A DNA stretch of 64,000 nt, taken from contig NZ_FRCD01000011.1 in assembly GCF_900142785.1 (NCBI RefSeq), forward strand, positions 124,001 to 188,000. The letters run 5' to 3'. The position numbers and the translations under genes are program-made. Within the stretch, counting starts at the first letter, position 1. Each line of letters starts with the position of its first letter. Positions 17,638-26,856 of the stretch are shown here, one piece after another. The notes beneath the pieces were generated by a model. That model was not told the DNA's origin. It saw only the letters and a program-made list of their open reading frames with translations, and searched no databases. The stretch is from Chryseobacterium carnipullorum. GTDB taxonomy: Bacteria > Bacteroidota > Bacteroidia > Flavobacteriales > Weeksellaceae.

Positions 17638-18159
17638 TTAATCTAAAACTTTCTTCATCATAAGGTCGGTTTGATCGTCGCCTCCCAGCCTGAAGGTATG
17701 AGTCCCGAATTGCTCAAAACCATTTTTCCTGTAAAATTGAAGCGCTCTCAGATTTTCTTCCCAAACTCCCAGCCACAGATAACTTTTTTTCAGGTTTTGA
17801 GCAGTTTCCAGAGCCTGATAATAAAGCAGCTGACCCACTTTCTGTCCGTGATGGCTTTTTTTGACATAGATACGTTCTATTTCCAGAGAAGTTTCATCCT
17901 GCAATTCGGTTTGCGCGGCGCCGGAGTTTAATTTCAAATAACCGACAGGAATGTCTTCTTCCCAGGCTATAAAGAAATGAGAATCAGGATTATTGAATTC
18001 TGATTTTACTTTCTCGGTACTGAAACTTTCTTCCAGATAGTTTTTCATCACCTCTTCTGAATTGCTTTCTGCAAAGGTTTCATAAAAAGTCTGCCTTCCC
18101 AAAGCCTGTATGGTTTCCAGATCTTCGGCTAAAGCTTTGTTAATGATAATCGATGCCAT
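17638..18159 (-). CDS. GNAT-family N-acetyltransferase
   Basis: A 173-aa single-domain acetyltransferase. The acetyl-CoA pyrophosphate loop is seen as KSHHGQKVGQLL (about 105-116) after the beta-4 strand LEIERIYVK, and the C-terminal ALQFYRKNGFEQFGTHTF is typical. Its substrate cannot be deduced; YtxJ-independent spermidine/polyamine or small-molecule acetylation are both common in this subgroup. It lies 11 bp downstream of the nucleosidase gene. Confidence 0.85.
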   Translation of the reverse strand: MASIIINKALAEDLETIQALGRQTFYETFAESNSEEVMKNYLEESFSTEKVKSEFNNPDSHFFIAWEEDIPVGYLKLNSGAAQTELQDETSLEIERIYVKKSHHGQKVGQLLYYQALETAQNLKKSYLWLGVWEENLRALQFYRKNGFEQFGTHTFRLGGDDQTDLMMKKVLD

Positions 18160-18170
18160 TTTCTTTTGTA

Positions 18171-18749
18171 TTAAAATAATATTTTTTTAAACGCTTCAGA
18201 AGCCAGATGTACCTGAACGGCCCAGTCGTCTGCGGCATCACTTCCCGCATCATCAGAAATATATTTCAGGCACAGGAAAGGGATGTTTTCTTTCTTAGCA
18301 ATGAGGGCAAGTGGATAGGCTTCCATATCTACAATATTATAGTCCGTTTCAGAATGATTCATCTCAAAACTATCACCACTGCCACAAATCCCTTCTTCCA
18401 GGCCGTTCATCTGAAGACCGTATTCCAGAACAGGCGGAATTCCTGATAAAGGGGTTTCGTAAAGACTAAAACCAAGACCTCTCACATCCATGTCTCTCTG
18501 GATGAATTTTGTGCAGCAAACAACTTCCCCTTTTCCGAAGCTTTTACTGCCCGCAGATCCCAGATTAACGATCAGTTTAGGTTTTCTGAAGTGAATTTCT
18601 CTGGTCAGTTCAATAGCAGCATTTACTTTTCCTATTCCTGTCACCAGTTTATTTTTTCCCTCAAACGCTTGTCCTGCTTCTGAATCCAAAGCAAAGACGA
18701 ACAAGGTTTCTGAAACCGGATAATGAGAGTCGGCATTGATTTTTATCAT
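18171..18749 (-). CDS. Nucleoside phosphorylase/nucleosidase family protein (MTAN-like)
   Basis: A 192-aa protein of the PNP/UDP superfamily. Visible signatures are GIGKVNAA (about 42-49), NLGSAG (62-67), and IVDMEAYPLA, whose Met-Glu contacts the ribose in methylthioadenosine/S-adenosylhomocysteine nucleosidases. A final D-D-A-S/G region (SDDAGSDAADDW) supplies the acid aspartate. It is shorter than classic MTAN (230 aa). Hydrolysis of a purine nucleoside is likely; the exact substrate is open. It is the first gene of a three-gene group with GNAT and Crp/Fnr. Confidence 0.82.
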   Translation of the reverse strand: MIKINADSHYPVSETLFVFALDSEAGQAFEGKNKLVTGIGKVNAAIELTREIHFRKPKLIVNLGSAGSKSFGKGEVVCCTKFIQRDMDVRGLGFSLYETPLSGIPPVLEYGLQMNGLEEGICGSGDSFEMNHSETDYNIVDMEAYPLALIAKKENIPFLCLKYISDDAGSDAADDWAVQVHLASEAFKKILF

Positions 18750-18833
18750 TGAGTATAAAATTTAAACAAAAATAAGAAATGAGTAGATAAAACAGAATTT
18801 CTTTTCTGTTTTTATTGAATCTCATAATTAATA

Positions 18834-18858
18834 AAAACACCTCAAATTGAGGTGTTTT
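18834..18858. terminator. Palindromic terminator
   Basis: AAAACACCTCAA / TTGAGGTGTTTT form a 12-bp stem with one unpaired base, flanked by A and T runs on both sides. It probably ends minus-strand transcription coming from the DsbA-like gene. Confidence 0.7.
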
Positions 18859-18939
18859 ATGCTAAAAAAGCTAATTTACGTTTATATTAAAAACACTAAT
18901 GTCACTACTCTTATACAATGATATAATAATGCTGTTTTG

Positions 18940-18992
18940 ACTACCCCGTCTTTTTGCTTTGCAAAAATCCACCCCTTCAAAGAAGGGGAATT
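18940..18992 (+). repeat. Dispersed two-hairpin repeat, copy 1
   Basis: Pattern ACTACCCCGTC, TTTTTGC-TTT-GCAAAAA, TCCACCCCTTC-(4-5 nt)-GAAGGGGAATT. The two inner palindromes each form a hairpin. Three further copies lie at 33645, 43270 and 43479. Confidence 0.85.
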
Positions 18993-19107
18993 GAGGTCGG
19001 GATCAATGGATGATTCCCGTACATTGGGGTAACACCCGAAACCTACACGTCGCGACAAATTCACCGTTTACAACTTTGAACTCTAAAATTAAACCATCTT
19101 TCTGATC

Positions 19108-19803
19108 CTAGCATCCATTAATATCACAAGCTGCACCTCCTTCTTTCGAAAGATCTTTAAACGCGCTTACCGTTTCTTTGTACGTCTGCTGAAGGGCATC
19201 TGCAAAAACTTCTATCGGCTGTGCACCCGATACGGCATATTTTCCATTCAAAATAAAGAAAGGGACCCCGGAAATACCATTGTTTTTAGCGTCCTGAATA
19301 TCCTGATTGACTTCGTTATCAAACTGATCTGATGTCAAAGCCTGTCTTGCCTCCTCCCGATCAATCCCGGACTTTTCAGCAAGGGAAATCAATTCTTCAA
19401 GATCTCCTACATTTTTCCCGTCAATAAAATGAGCGATAAACAGAGCTTCCTCCATCTCATTGGCCTTACCGTGTTTTTTAGCCAGATGAAGAAGTTTGTG
19501 CGCCGAAAAAGTATTGATGATCAATGCTTTTTCAAAATTAAAATCGATGCCTGCCCCTTTTCCCATCTGAGCAACCTGACCAATCATCTGAGATGTCTGA
19601 TCTGCGGGAAGTCCTTTTTTCTCTTTAAAATATTCGATGGTATTTTGAGGCTGCAAAGGATCTAAAGTAGGATCTAGCTGGAAACTCTTCCACTCTACTT
19701 CTACTTCGTTTTTAAACGGCAGTTTTTCAAGAGCCTGTTCAAAATTATTTTTTCCGATATAGCAGAACGGACACATAACATCCGACCATATTTCTATTTT
19801 CAT
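19108..19803 (-). CDS. DsbA-family oxidoreductase, FrnE-like
   Basis: A 231-aa cytoplasmic (no signal peptide) thioredoxin-fold protein with an inserted helical domain. The active site is Cys11-Pro-Phe-Cys14 in VMCPFCYIG, the cis-proline region is SGVPFFILNG, and a second cysteine pair is in the C-terminal AACDINGC. This layout matches FrnE/YwbO-type disulfide isomerases linked to oxidative stress. The gene stands alone with its own probable promoter and ends before the repeat-containing intergenic region. Confidence 0.9.
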   Translation of the reverse strand: MKIEIWSDVMCPFCYIGKNNFEQALEKLPFKNEVEVEWKSFQLDPTLDPLQPQNTIEYFKEKKGLPADQTSQMIGQVAQMGKGAGIDFNFEKALIINTFSAHKLLHLAKKHGKANEMEEALFIAHFIDGKNVGDLEELISLAEKSGIDREEARQALTSDQFDNEVNQDIQDAKNNGISGVPFFILNGKYAVSGAQPIEVFADALQQTYKETVSAFKDLSKEGGAACDINGC

Positions 19804-19888
19804 TTTTTATTGTTTTAATTCTTGATGAAATTATTAATCCATCAAAATTACTGCTTTTTGCAATTGTAACAAAATTTATTACAATATA

Positions 19889-21061
19889 TTAATGGCACGG
19901 AAAAATGATCTTCTGCTTTTCAGTTCTTTTCTCTAGAATACTTCTCAGAATGATCATTAAAAAAGCTAAAATCCCAAATACAAATCCTATCCATGGATTG
20001 TATGAAGCTCCTTTGGCAACAATCATCCATCCACCCAAGGTTGTTCCTAAAGTTACCCCCAGATTTCCAAAAGAAGTGGCTAAACTATTGGCAAATTCAA
20101 GAGAATCCGGGACAGAAGAAATCATATACGTAGATGCATTCTGGAAACTTGGAGAATACAGAAAGCCCCAGATGGCTATGCTGATGATATTGGCTGGCAG
20201 ATTATCCCCTGAAAAATACAGTAAAAAAGGCATCATAACAGTACCGGAAAGAAATAAGGCTGTTGTTTTAGCGACATTCCAGCTTAGCATTTTTCCTGCA
20301 ATCCAGTTGGCAGCAACCCCAATGATTCCAAAAAGAAAAAGCATATAACTTACCATAGTACCGTCCATCCCTTTCGCTTTATTCAGATAATCTGCAAAAT
20401 AGCTGTAGGTAGAAAACCAGGCCGTTATCATGAAAAAATTCATTGCCGTACTGATGATAAAGGTGGGCTGTGATAAAATTTTGACTTGACTTTTGTACGA
20501 TTTTTTCTCTTTTACGGGCATTTCAGGAAGCATACAATAGATAACAACCAAAGCAACTGTGCTGACTGCGCCCTGAACGATGAAAGAAGATTCCCATATC
20601 CATAAACTGGACAGCCAGGTCGCAAAAGGAACCGTCGTTACCATTGCCAGAGCAACTCCCATAAAAACAATTCCCATAAGCTTATTCGCCTGTTTTTGAT
20701 CTGCTCCTGAGACAGCCACAGATAAAGCTGTAGCAATATAGACCGGCTGCAGAAATGCAGGAAGTATCCTTACCAGCATCAGAAGCCAGAACGGTGGTGA
20801 CATGGCAGAAATAACAGCTGTAAAAAGGAAGATGGCAATAGCGGTCAACATCACTTTTTTCCGGTCAAATCCTGACATGAGTAAAGTCATGAAAGGCCCC
20901 GTCAAAGCAATGATTAATGCAAATGCGCTCAGCAGCCATCCGGCCTTGTCAATTCCTATCTGATAATGTTCAGCAATCTGCGGGAGAATTCCGATCACTC
21001 CAAATTCGGTGGTGATGACGGCCATAAATCCCAGACACCCAATGTATGCGTATTTTTTCAT
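19889..21061 (-). CDS. MFS transporter (DHA1-type drug efflux)
   Basis: A 390-aa inner-membrane protein with twelve predicted helices. The A-like motif between helices 2 and 3 reads LLMSGFDRKKVML, and the N-terminus resembles AraJ/YdhP-type efflux pumps. It lies 2 bp downstream of the alpha/beta-hydrolase gene, with which it forms an operon divergent from an HxlR regulator. HxlR-controlled pump plus hydrolase pairs usually answer to a toxic small molecule; the compound here is unknown. Confidence 0.88.
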   Translation of the reverse strand: MKKYAYIGCLGFMAVITTEFGVIGILPQIAEHYQIGIDKAGWLLSAFALIIALTGPFMTLLMSGFDRKKVMLTAIAIFLFTAVISAMSPPFWLLMLVRILPAFLQPVYIATALSVAVSGADQKQANKLMGIVFMGVALAMVTTVPFATWLSSLWIWESSFIVQGAVSTVALVVIYCMLPEMPVKEKKSYKSQVKILSQPTFIISTAMNFFMITAWFSTYSYFADYLNKAKGMDGTMVSYMLFLFGIIGVAANWIAGKMLSWNVAKTTALFLSGTVMMPFLLYFSGDNLPANIISIAIWGFLYSPSFQNASTYMISSVPDSLEFANSLATSFGNLGVTLGTTLGGWMIVAKGASYNPWIGFVFGILAFLMIILRSILEKRTEKQKIIFPCH

Positions 21062-21063
21062 CC

Positions 21064-21999
21064 TTATTTTTCAGTGGTTCGAAGATATTGATGAGCAAAT
21101 GCCGCCATTTCAAAGGTAGCTTTTTCTACCTCATTCAGTACTTCTCCCATGTGCATAAAGCCATGCACCATGTCTCTGTAAAAACTGGTTTGCACAGAAA
21201 TTCCTGCGTTTTTCATATGCTGTACCAATTCTTCTCCTTCATCTCTTAAGGCATCATGTTCTGCTATAAGAACCAATGTTGGGGGTGTGTTTTTAAAGTC
21301 TTTTATCAAGATCGGAACCGCTAACGGATCAGGATTGCTTTTGGCTTCAGGATGATACCATTTCCAGGCCTGGATGCCGCCTTCTTTGTTTAGAACAGGA
21401 CCTGTTTCATAGGTTTCCCATGATTTTGTATTGAGTTGATGATCCGCTGCCGGATAGATCAGTACCTGAAATTTCAGCAGTTCCCCTACCTGTGTTGAAA
21501 CAGAGGTTGCGAGGGCTCCTCCGGCACTGTCGCCTATAATTCCGATTTGACTTTCATCAATTCCCAGATCTTCAGCGTGATCAGTTACCCATTTAACGAT
21601 GTTGATACAGTCATTTAATCCTGCCGGAAAAGGATGTTCAGGAGCCAGACGATAGTCTACAAAGATCATGACTGAACCTGTTTGGTTAGCCAATTTCCGG
21701 ACTACAGCATCATGGGTTTCAAAACCTCCCGCAATGAACCATCCGCCATGAATATAAATAATAGCTGATGATTTTTGAGTGGTTTTTCCTTTTGGTCGGT
21801 AGATTCGGACCGGGATCTGGTGGTCTTCCACCGGTACCTTCAGTTCTTCTATCATCGCAACGGACTCTTTTTTACCGCTGAGCTGAAGCGCCATGGCGTC
21901 AAGATATTTCCTGGTGTCATCTAATGGATCTTGTGCATTGAATGACTGTATTTTTCCTAAATGATTGATAATTTGGGTTATTGGTGACGTTAGTTGCAT
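21064..21999 (-). CDS. Alpha/beta hydrolase, hormone-sensitive-lipase family
   Basis: A 311-aa esterase without signal peptide. The oxyanion-hole motif IYIHGGWF, nucleophile motif GDSAGGALA, the acid in AEHDALRDEGE and the catalytic histidine in MVHGFMHMG are all in order, so it should be active on short acyl or acetyl esters. It is first in a two-gene operon with the MFS pump, and its 5' end faces the HxlR gene across a 160-bp control region, so the regulator probably controls both. Confidence 0.9.
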   Translation of the reverse strand: MQLTSPITQIINHLGKIQSFNAQDPLDDTRKYLDAMALQLSGKKESVAMIEELKVPVEDHQIPVRIYRPKGKTTQKSSAIIYIHGGWFIAGGFETHDAVVRKLANQTGSVMIFVDYRLAPEHPFPAGLNDCINIVKWVTDHAEDLGIDESQIGIIGDSAGGALATSVSTQVGELLKFQVLIYPAADHQLNTKSWETYETGPVLNKEGGIQAWKWYHPEAKSNPDPLAVPILIKDFKNTPPTLVLIAEHDALRDEGEELVQHMKNAGISVQTSFYRDMVHGFMHMGEVLNEVEKATFEMAAFAHQYLRTTEK

Positions 22000-22087
22000 T
22001 ATAAGTTTGTTTTGTATTAATAATATTTCAAAAAGGAATCTGAGCGCTATTATTCCCTAACTGTTTTTAATTTTCAGTTTAAGAAGA

Positions 22088-22157
22088 CAAAATTACTTTT
22101 CAAACCTTACATTTGCACAGTATACTGCTAATTGTACGGTACTAACAAATTTGTAAG
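22088..22157. promoter_or_regulatory. Divergent promoter/operator region of the HxlR locus
   Basis: TAnnTTTG -7 matches occur on both strands: TAATTTTG (minus, 22095-22088) and TACATTTG (plus, 22108-22115). An inverted repeat CTTACATTTG (22106) / CAAATTTGTAAG (22146) and GTATAC/GTACGGTAC words between them are plausible HxlR binding sites. Confidence 0.4.
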
Positions 22158-22159
22158 CT

Positions 22160-22552
22160 ATGGGGAAAATAAAGGAAAATTCGACGAATAACATTAATAA
22201 AAAGTACATCCAGGAATGCGATCTGTCTTATGCAGTCTGTAAAATCGGCGGAAGATGGAAACTTTTGATTCTAAACAGATTAAAGGATGGTAAATTACGA
22301 TTCAGTGAAGTCCGTGACCGCATCTGTAGAATCACGGAAAGAATGCTTACCCTTCAGCTGAGAGAGCTTGAAAAAGAAGGATTGGTCAAAAGAACAGTTC
22401 ATGCCCAAGTTCCGCCAAGAGTGGATTATGAGTTGACGGACATAGCGAGAGAACTGATCCCGATCTGGGAAGAGCTTGAAAAATGGGGAAATAAGCACAG
22501 GGATTTATTCCTGGCCAATAGTGTTGAGGATGAAACTGAGGCTAAGATTTAG
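22160..22552 (+). CDS. HxlR-family winged-helix regulator
   Basis: A 130-aa DNA-binding protein. The family signature is evident: a conserved cysteine in YIQECDLSYAVCKIGGRWKLLILNRL is followed by FSEVRDRI...ITERMLTLQLRELEKEGLVKR and the wing VPPRVDYELTD. HxlR/YodB/HypR members often sense electrophiles or oxidants through such cysteines; Cys20 and Cys27 are present here. It is divergent from the hydrolase-MFS operon and converges on a second MFS gene 12 bp away. Confidence 0.93.
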   Translation: MGKIKENSTNNINKKYIQECDLSYAVCKIGGRWKLLILNRLKDGKLRFSEVRDRICRITERMLTLQLRELEKEGLVKRTVHAQVPPRVDYELTDIARELIPIWEELEKWGNKHRDLFLANSVEDETEAKI

Positions 22553-22564
22553 ACCAGGATAAAA

Positions 22565-23785
22565 TTAAATCTGGGACTGAGATGCATTCACTTTGTTGCA
22601 GAACAATACATGAGCGATAATCGCCAGTAAGCCAAAGGATGCCCCTACAAAGCATACACCAGACCATTGTGCATACTGCCATGCCATAGACGCAAGCCAT
22701 GTTCCGAGTGATCCCCCGATGAAATAGGAAACCATATACACGGTATTCAATCGGTTCACGGCATTGGATTTAATCAAGAAATAATTGGTCTGGTTCATGA
22801 TATGGCTCGACTGTACTCCAAGATCAACAAGGATAACACCAACGATGAGTCCCCAATAGGTTTCGCCTGCAAAATAGGTAAATGCCCAGCTCCCGACTAC
22901 AATCAGAAGCGAATATAATATGATGCGGTTGATATCAAGATATTTCTGAAGTTTTCCCACTTTTGCTGCTGCCAACGCTCCTACAGCGCCAGCTAATCCA
23001 AAGCTTCCAACCACCGATGAACCAGCATTGAAAGGCGGTTTTTCCATGTGAAAGACCAATGTTGTAAATAATGCACACATGGATCCGAATGCCATCGCCC
23101 CACGGAATGAAGCCAGCTGTAATATAGGCTGTGTTTTCGCCAAATGAGCCACAGATCGCATTAATTCTTTATAGGTTCCCTTGAAATTAGGCTGCATTTC
23201 GGGAAGCATTTTATAAACCGCCAGCCATACCAGAATCATTAATCCTGCAGCGATTCCAAACATGGCTCTCCAGCCCCATACATCACCTACTATTCCACCT
23301 ATAAATCTGGATAAAAGAATCCCTAACAATAACCCGGACATCACGGTCCCGATATTGGAAGATTTTTCTTTATCGGAGGACAATTCAGCGGCGATAGGTA
23401 TAAATAACTGAGGAATTACTGAAGTTACCCCGATCAGTAAACTGGCAGCATAGAGCATCCATAGCTGAGTGGCAAAAGTCATCCATAATAATGAACCAAA
23501 AACTAAAAACAGGTCGATCAGAATTAATTTCTTACGGAAGAATTTATCTCCCAAAGGAACAATTAATAACAATCCTAAAGCATATCCTATCTGGGTAAGG
23601 ACAGAAATTTTGCTTGCCGCACTTTCAGAAACATTTAAATCTTTCGAAATAAGCCCTAATAAAGGCTGGTTATAATAATTATTGGCGACTACAAGTCCTG
23701 AAATAATAGCCATCAGCCAGATAACTGTTCTTGAAATACCGTTCGTCGTGCTCGTCTGCATAGTTGAATTAAAATTTGACTCCAA
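22565..23785 (-). CDS. MFS transporter
   Basis: A 406-aa inner-membrane protein with twelve helices. GDKFFRKKLILIDL is the A-motif after helix 2, and NYYNQPLLGLISKDL at the N-terminus is typical of a subgroup of bacterial drug-resistance/arabinose-like exporters. It is a single gene convergent with the HxlR regulator. Substrate not predictable. Confidence 0.88.
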   Translation of the reverse strand: MESNFNSTMQTSTTNGISRTVIWLMAIISGLVVANNYYNQPLLGLISKDLNVSESAASKISVLTQIGYALGLLLIVPLGDKFFRKKLILIDLFLVFGSLLWMTFATQLWMLYAASLLIGVTSVIPQLFIPIAAELSSDKEKSSNIGTVMSGLLLGILLSRFIGGIVGDVWGWRAMFGIAAGLMILVWLAVYKMLPEMQPNFKGTYKELMRSVAHLAKTQPILQLASFRGAMAFGSMCALFTTLVFHMEKPPFNAGSSVVGSFGLAGAVGALAAAKVGKLQKYLDINRIILYSLLIVVGSWAFTYFAGETYWGLIVGVILVDLGVQSSHIMNQTNYFLIKSNAVNRLNTVYMVSYFIGGSLGTWLASMAWQYAQWSGVCFVGASFGLLAIIAHVLFCNKVNASQSQI

Positions 23786-24291
23786 ATGTAAGAATGGAAT
23801 TAATGAATAAAGCTGTATTTCAAATTGTTAATCATGAATGATCATATTCATGCATTCAATCGGAAATACCATCTTTTTAAGAAGGGCAAAGGTAATCAAT
23901 TTCATAAAAAAAGAGAATGCCAAAAGCAGTCCCTTTTCAATAATTCTATGGTTTGTTTGACATCCAAAAAAGATACGCCGACAGAAATCCTGGATTTTAC
24001 CGGAATGAAGTCAACGAATCACTTATCTATTCATAATAATGAAATCCGATCTTATCAGAGATGGCTTATTTCATGTAAGACTACTATTTCTTTGCTTCCT
24101 TTATGTAGAATTGATTTTAAATTAAATATTTTACAATAAAGTTTTTTTTCATTGATTCAATAAAAAAATGGTAGAAATCGTATGTTTTTCCTCCCAAAAT
24201 GTGATCCGGGAAGGCTTTTTTAAAGCAGTTCCAAAATTTTTATTCCTAAATTTGTAAGATCACCAATTTCTTAATACACTTAGTACATTAT
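23786..24291. other. Intergenic region, no supported gene
   Basis: AT-rich. The only long reading frame (23825-24139, 104 codons) has no domain, low-complexity composition and no promoter-like context, so it is not called. A -7 match TAAATTTG at 24247-24254 probably serves the downstream Nudix-type regulator. Confidence 0.65.
24247..24254 (+). promoter_or_regulatory. -7 box of the Nudix-type regulator gene
   Basis: TAAATTTG, 37 bp upstream of the start codon, matches TAnnTTTG; transcription would begin around 24261. Confidence 0.4.
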
Positions 24292-25044
24292 ATGAATTCT
24301 AAAGAACAGATATTACAAAGATCAATTGAGGCAAAAGAAATTTTTCTCCCTCACCTTTCTGCGGATCCTGTTATATTTGGTTTTGATCAGAAAGAACTTA
24401 AGGTACTTCTGATCAAAATGAATTATCGAAAATTGTGGCTATTGCCGGGTGGCTACGTAGGAAAAAATGAAGATCTGGATGAAGCTGTGGTAAGAATCCT
24501 AAAAGACAGAGTGGGAATAACCACCGATGTATATCTTGATGAGTTTGGTGTTTTCGGCAAAAGAAACAGAAGTGAACTTTACTTTGAAGATTTTGATGAT
24601 ACTCTTTTTCATAAGCAGCGATTCATCTCCATTGGATATTACGCACTGTACAATCCTTCAAGATTTAATCTTGTTCCTGATGAGTTAAGCGAAAGCTGTG
24701 AATGGATTTATATGAGCCAATTGTCGGAGATCGAACTGGCCATGGATCACAGAGAAATTATTGAAAAAGCGCTTCTTACCTTACGTGAAAAAATTTCCAT
24801 AAAGCCCATCGGTTACAATCTTCTTCCTGAAAAATTTACCCTTTCTGAACTTCAGAAACTGTATGAAGCCATTTTAGGAAAGGACCTCAACCGTGGAAAC
24901 TTTTACAGAAAAATTAAAAATTTAGGAATTCTGAATAAACTTGAGGAGCAAAGACGTGGCGGCGCCCATAAGTCTCCTGATCTGTATTCTTTTGATGAGG
25001 AAAAATATGCCCAAGCATTGAAAAACGGTCTTAACGCCTGGTAG
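24292..25044 (+). CDS. NrtR-like regulator: degenerate Nudix domain plus winged helix
   Basis: A 250-aa protein. The N-terminal half is a Nudix fold (PVIFGFDQKELKVLLIK, then LLPGGYVGKNEDLDEAVVRILKDRVGI). The Nudix box lacks the REXXEE glutamates (it reads RILKDR), so hydrolysis is unlikely. The C-terminal 90 residues form a winged helix (PEKFTLSELQKLYEAILGKDLNRGNFYRK) as in NrtR and related sugar/ADP-ribose-responsive regulators. It is followed 77 bp later by a metallo-beta-lactamase-fold gene on the same strand. The ligand is unknown; NrtR proteins bind ADP-ribose, and flavobacterial relatives often regulate sugar genes. Confidence 0.87.
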   Translation: MNSKEQILQRSIEAKEIFLPHLSADPVIFGFDQKELKVLLIKMNYRKLWLLPGGYVGKNEDLDEAVVRILKDRVGITTDVYLDEFGVFGKRNRSELYFEDFDDTLFHKQRFISIGYYALYNPSRFNLVPDELSESCEWIYMSQLSEIELAMDHREIIEKALLTLREKISIKPIGYNLLPEKFTLSELQKLYEAILGKDLNRGNFYRKIKNLGILNKLEEQRRGGAHKSPDLYSFDEEKYAQALKNGLNAW

Positions 25045-25121
25045 ACGTCCATTGTTTTTACCAATTAATGGTATCGAAAAAAAGGTTTTGAGGTTTTATA
25101 AATATTAGGGAAATTTGCACA

Positions 25122-25853
25122 ATGAAAATTATTGCGCTCAAAGAAGGCAATTTCTCAGCCAGCAGAACGAAAGACTTCACGTTATTGACCGATGAAAATT
25201 TTGACACCGTCAAGGGGATCAAAATGTCTGTACAACCGTTTCTCATTATTACAGACCATGATTATATACTCCTCGATGCCGGTATGGGATGGCAAAACAG
25301 GGAGGGTAAAACGGTTATTTCTGAACTATTGGAAAAGGAAAATATCAGACCCGAACAAATTACCAGGCTTTTGCTTTCACACCTCCATAAAGATCATATT
25401 AACGGAAGTATTCACAAAACAGATACTGGTTTTGAACCTGCATTTCCGAATGCAGAAATTTATATTCAGAGGCGTGAGCTTGCTTTCACTATGGAAAATA
25501 AGGGCAACCCTTCTTTTGATTTTGATATTCTTGAACAACTGATCAGCCTGCCAAATATTGTTTGGATGGATGAAGATCGCGGAAATATAAATGCGGAGGT
25601 TTCTTTTGAAGTAGTAGGCGGACACACGCCTTTTATGCAGGTCTTCTGGATCAGAGAGTATGACGAAATTATTTTTTATGGTGCGGATGATCTTCCTCAG
25701 GAGTCTTATCTGAAATATCATCTGGCTTATAAAAGCGATTTTGATGGAAGAAAAGCAATGGAACTAAGACTGGAGTGGCAAAAAAAAGCGGCTGAAGAAC
25801 AATGGAAAATACTGCTTTATCATGATCTGGACAAAGCAGTAATCCAGATATAA
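25122..25853 (+). CDS. Metallo-beta-lactamase-fold hydrolase
   Basis: A 243-aa zinc hydrolase without signal peptide. The metal motif reads SHLHKDHINGS (HxHxDH), with later ligands in VVGGHTPFMQ and YGADDLPQ. N-acyl-homoserine-lactone lactonases and related small-molecule esterases share this layout. Placed behind the Nudix-type regulator and converging with a small helix-turn-helix gene; substrate open. Confidence 0.87.
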   Translation: MKIIALKEGNFSASRTKDFTLLTDENFDTVKGIKMSVQPFLIITDHDYILLDAGMGWQNREGKTVISELLEKENIRPEQITRLLLSHLHKDHINGSIHKTDTGFEPAFPNAEIYIQRRELAFTMENKGNPSFDFDILEQLISLPNIVWMDEDRGNINAEVSFEVVGGHTPFMQVFWIREYDEIIFYGADDLPQESYLKYHLAYKSDFDGRKAMELRLEWQKKAAEEQWKILLYHDLDKAVIQI

Positions 25854-25870
25854 TCTAACGTAAAAGTGGT

Positions 25871-26212
25871 TTAAAGATCATTAAACCATTTGTAGATATC
25901 CAAATCAGAAGGAATGTGAAGCTTTTTCCGGATTCTGTTTTTTCTGTTTTGGATAGCTTTTGGCGTCACAAAAGTGTAAGTCGCAATTTCCTTGGTGGTA
26001 AAGTTGAGTTTCAGGTAAATGCAGAAAATAAGTTCAGAATTTTTGAGACTGGGATGTACCTTCGCGATTTTATCAAAAAAATCAGGGTATACAAGTCTGA
26101 ATTTGTTCAGCAAACGTGGCGAATTTTCTTTGGCTAATGCCATGATTTCGTCCTGCACTAAAATCTTTTGATTTAAATCTTCTAAACTGGATTGCGGTTT
26201 TTCGTTTTTCAT
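25871..26212 (-). CDS. Small LuxR-type helix-turn-helix protein
   Basis: A 113-aa protein. An N-terminal helical stretch is followed by FDKIAKVHPSLKNSELIFCIYLKLNFTTKEIATYTFVTPKAIQNRKNRIRKKL, a LuxR/GerE-like helix-turn-helix (S..E....Y.....T.KEIA....V..KAI...K.RIR.KL). This C-terminal type is usual on Bacteroidetes TPR-sensor regulators, and here it stands alone without the TPR or sensor part. It could be a stand-alone regulator or the remnant of a longer one. Confidence 0.75.
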   Translation of the reverse strand: MKNEKPQSSLEDLNQKILVQDEIMALAKENSPRLLNKFRLVYPDFFDKIAKVHPSLKNSELIFCIYLKLNFTTKEIATYTFVTPKAIQNRKNRIRKKLHIPSDLDIYKWFNDL

Positions 26213-26856
26213 AATATTTTTCTCATCGCTACTTTATTTCTGATACGTTTAAATGCTTTTGTATCAGTACAAACCCTTCTTATTCGGCTATTATACAAAT
26301 AGCTGTTTTGATGTTGAGGTTTTACAGGTCTATCTAAATTTCATAATTGCTGATTCTAAAGAACCCTACATCTATTGTACGAATCCCTGATATTTTAATC
26401 TTAAAAATCTTTCATCTGAAGCTTATTCTTTCGGTTATTTTTAAATGAAACAAAGAAAGAAAAAATGATTAAAATTTTACAGAATTAAAATACCACATAG
26501 ATACCACGCCATGCCTATCTACAGTGTATTTATTCCTATTTTGAAGTGAGTTTGAAAATTAATTCGTTCCTGTAATTTATTTTAAACAAATGTAGCAGAT
26601 TGCGGATCATATTTTTTATGATCTCAATCAATGTTTTTGATGATTTTATTCCCTGACCGTGGTGTATACAGAGAGATTGGGAAAAAGCGTCTCCAAAGCC
26701 TTATGGTATGTATGTGGTATGCCTTACAGAGAGAGGTGATGAAAATTGATCGTTCTTTACATTATTGAAATTTTGTGCTTCCCTGTTTATTAAATAATGA
26801 AAGGCACAAATGATTAAACATTTGTTTAAAATTTTAATTAAAAACTTTATCATCCC
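26213..26856. other. Intergenic region, possible element remnant
   Basis: No reading frame of note. It contains a 16-bp near-perfect inverted repeat (26490-26505 and 26704-26719, 15 of 16 matching), with further GTGGTAT/ACAGAGAGA words near the right arm. No transposase remains are visible between the arms. Confidence 0.6.

Larger units (their letters stand above)
18750..19107. other. Intergenic region with terminator hairpin and dispersed repeat
   Basis: No gene is supported. It holds a strong hairpin (18834-18858), one copy of the ACTACCCCGTC dispersed repeat (18940-18992) and nothing else recognised. A 60-codon reading frame here is generated by the repeat. Confidence 0.7.

Noticed and set aside
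18882..19064. 60-codon reading frame on the minus strand
   Set aside because: Its sequence is the translation of the dispersed repeat (ACCCCGTC etc.) and does not look like a protein.
23825..24139. 104-codon reading frame
   Set aside because: No domain, no signal, basic and Ser/Lys-rich composition and no promoter or spacing support; it lies in an AT-rich gap.
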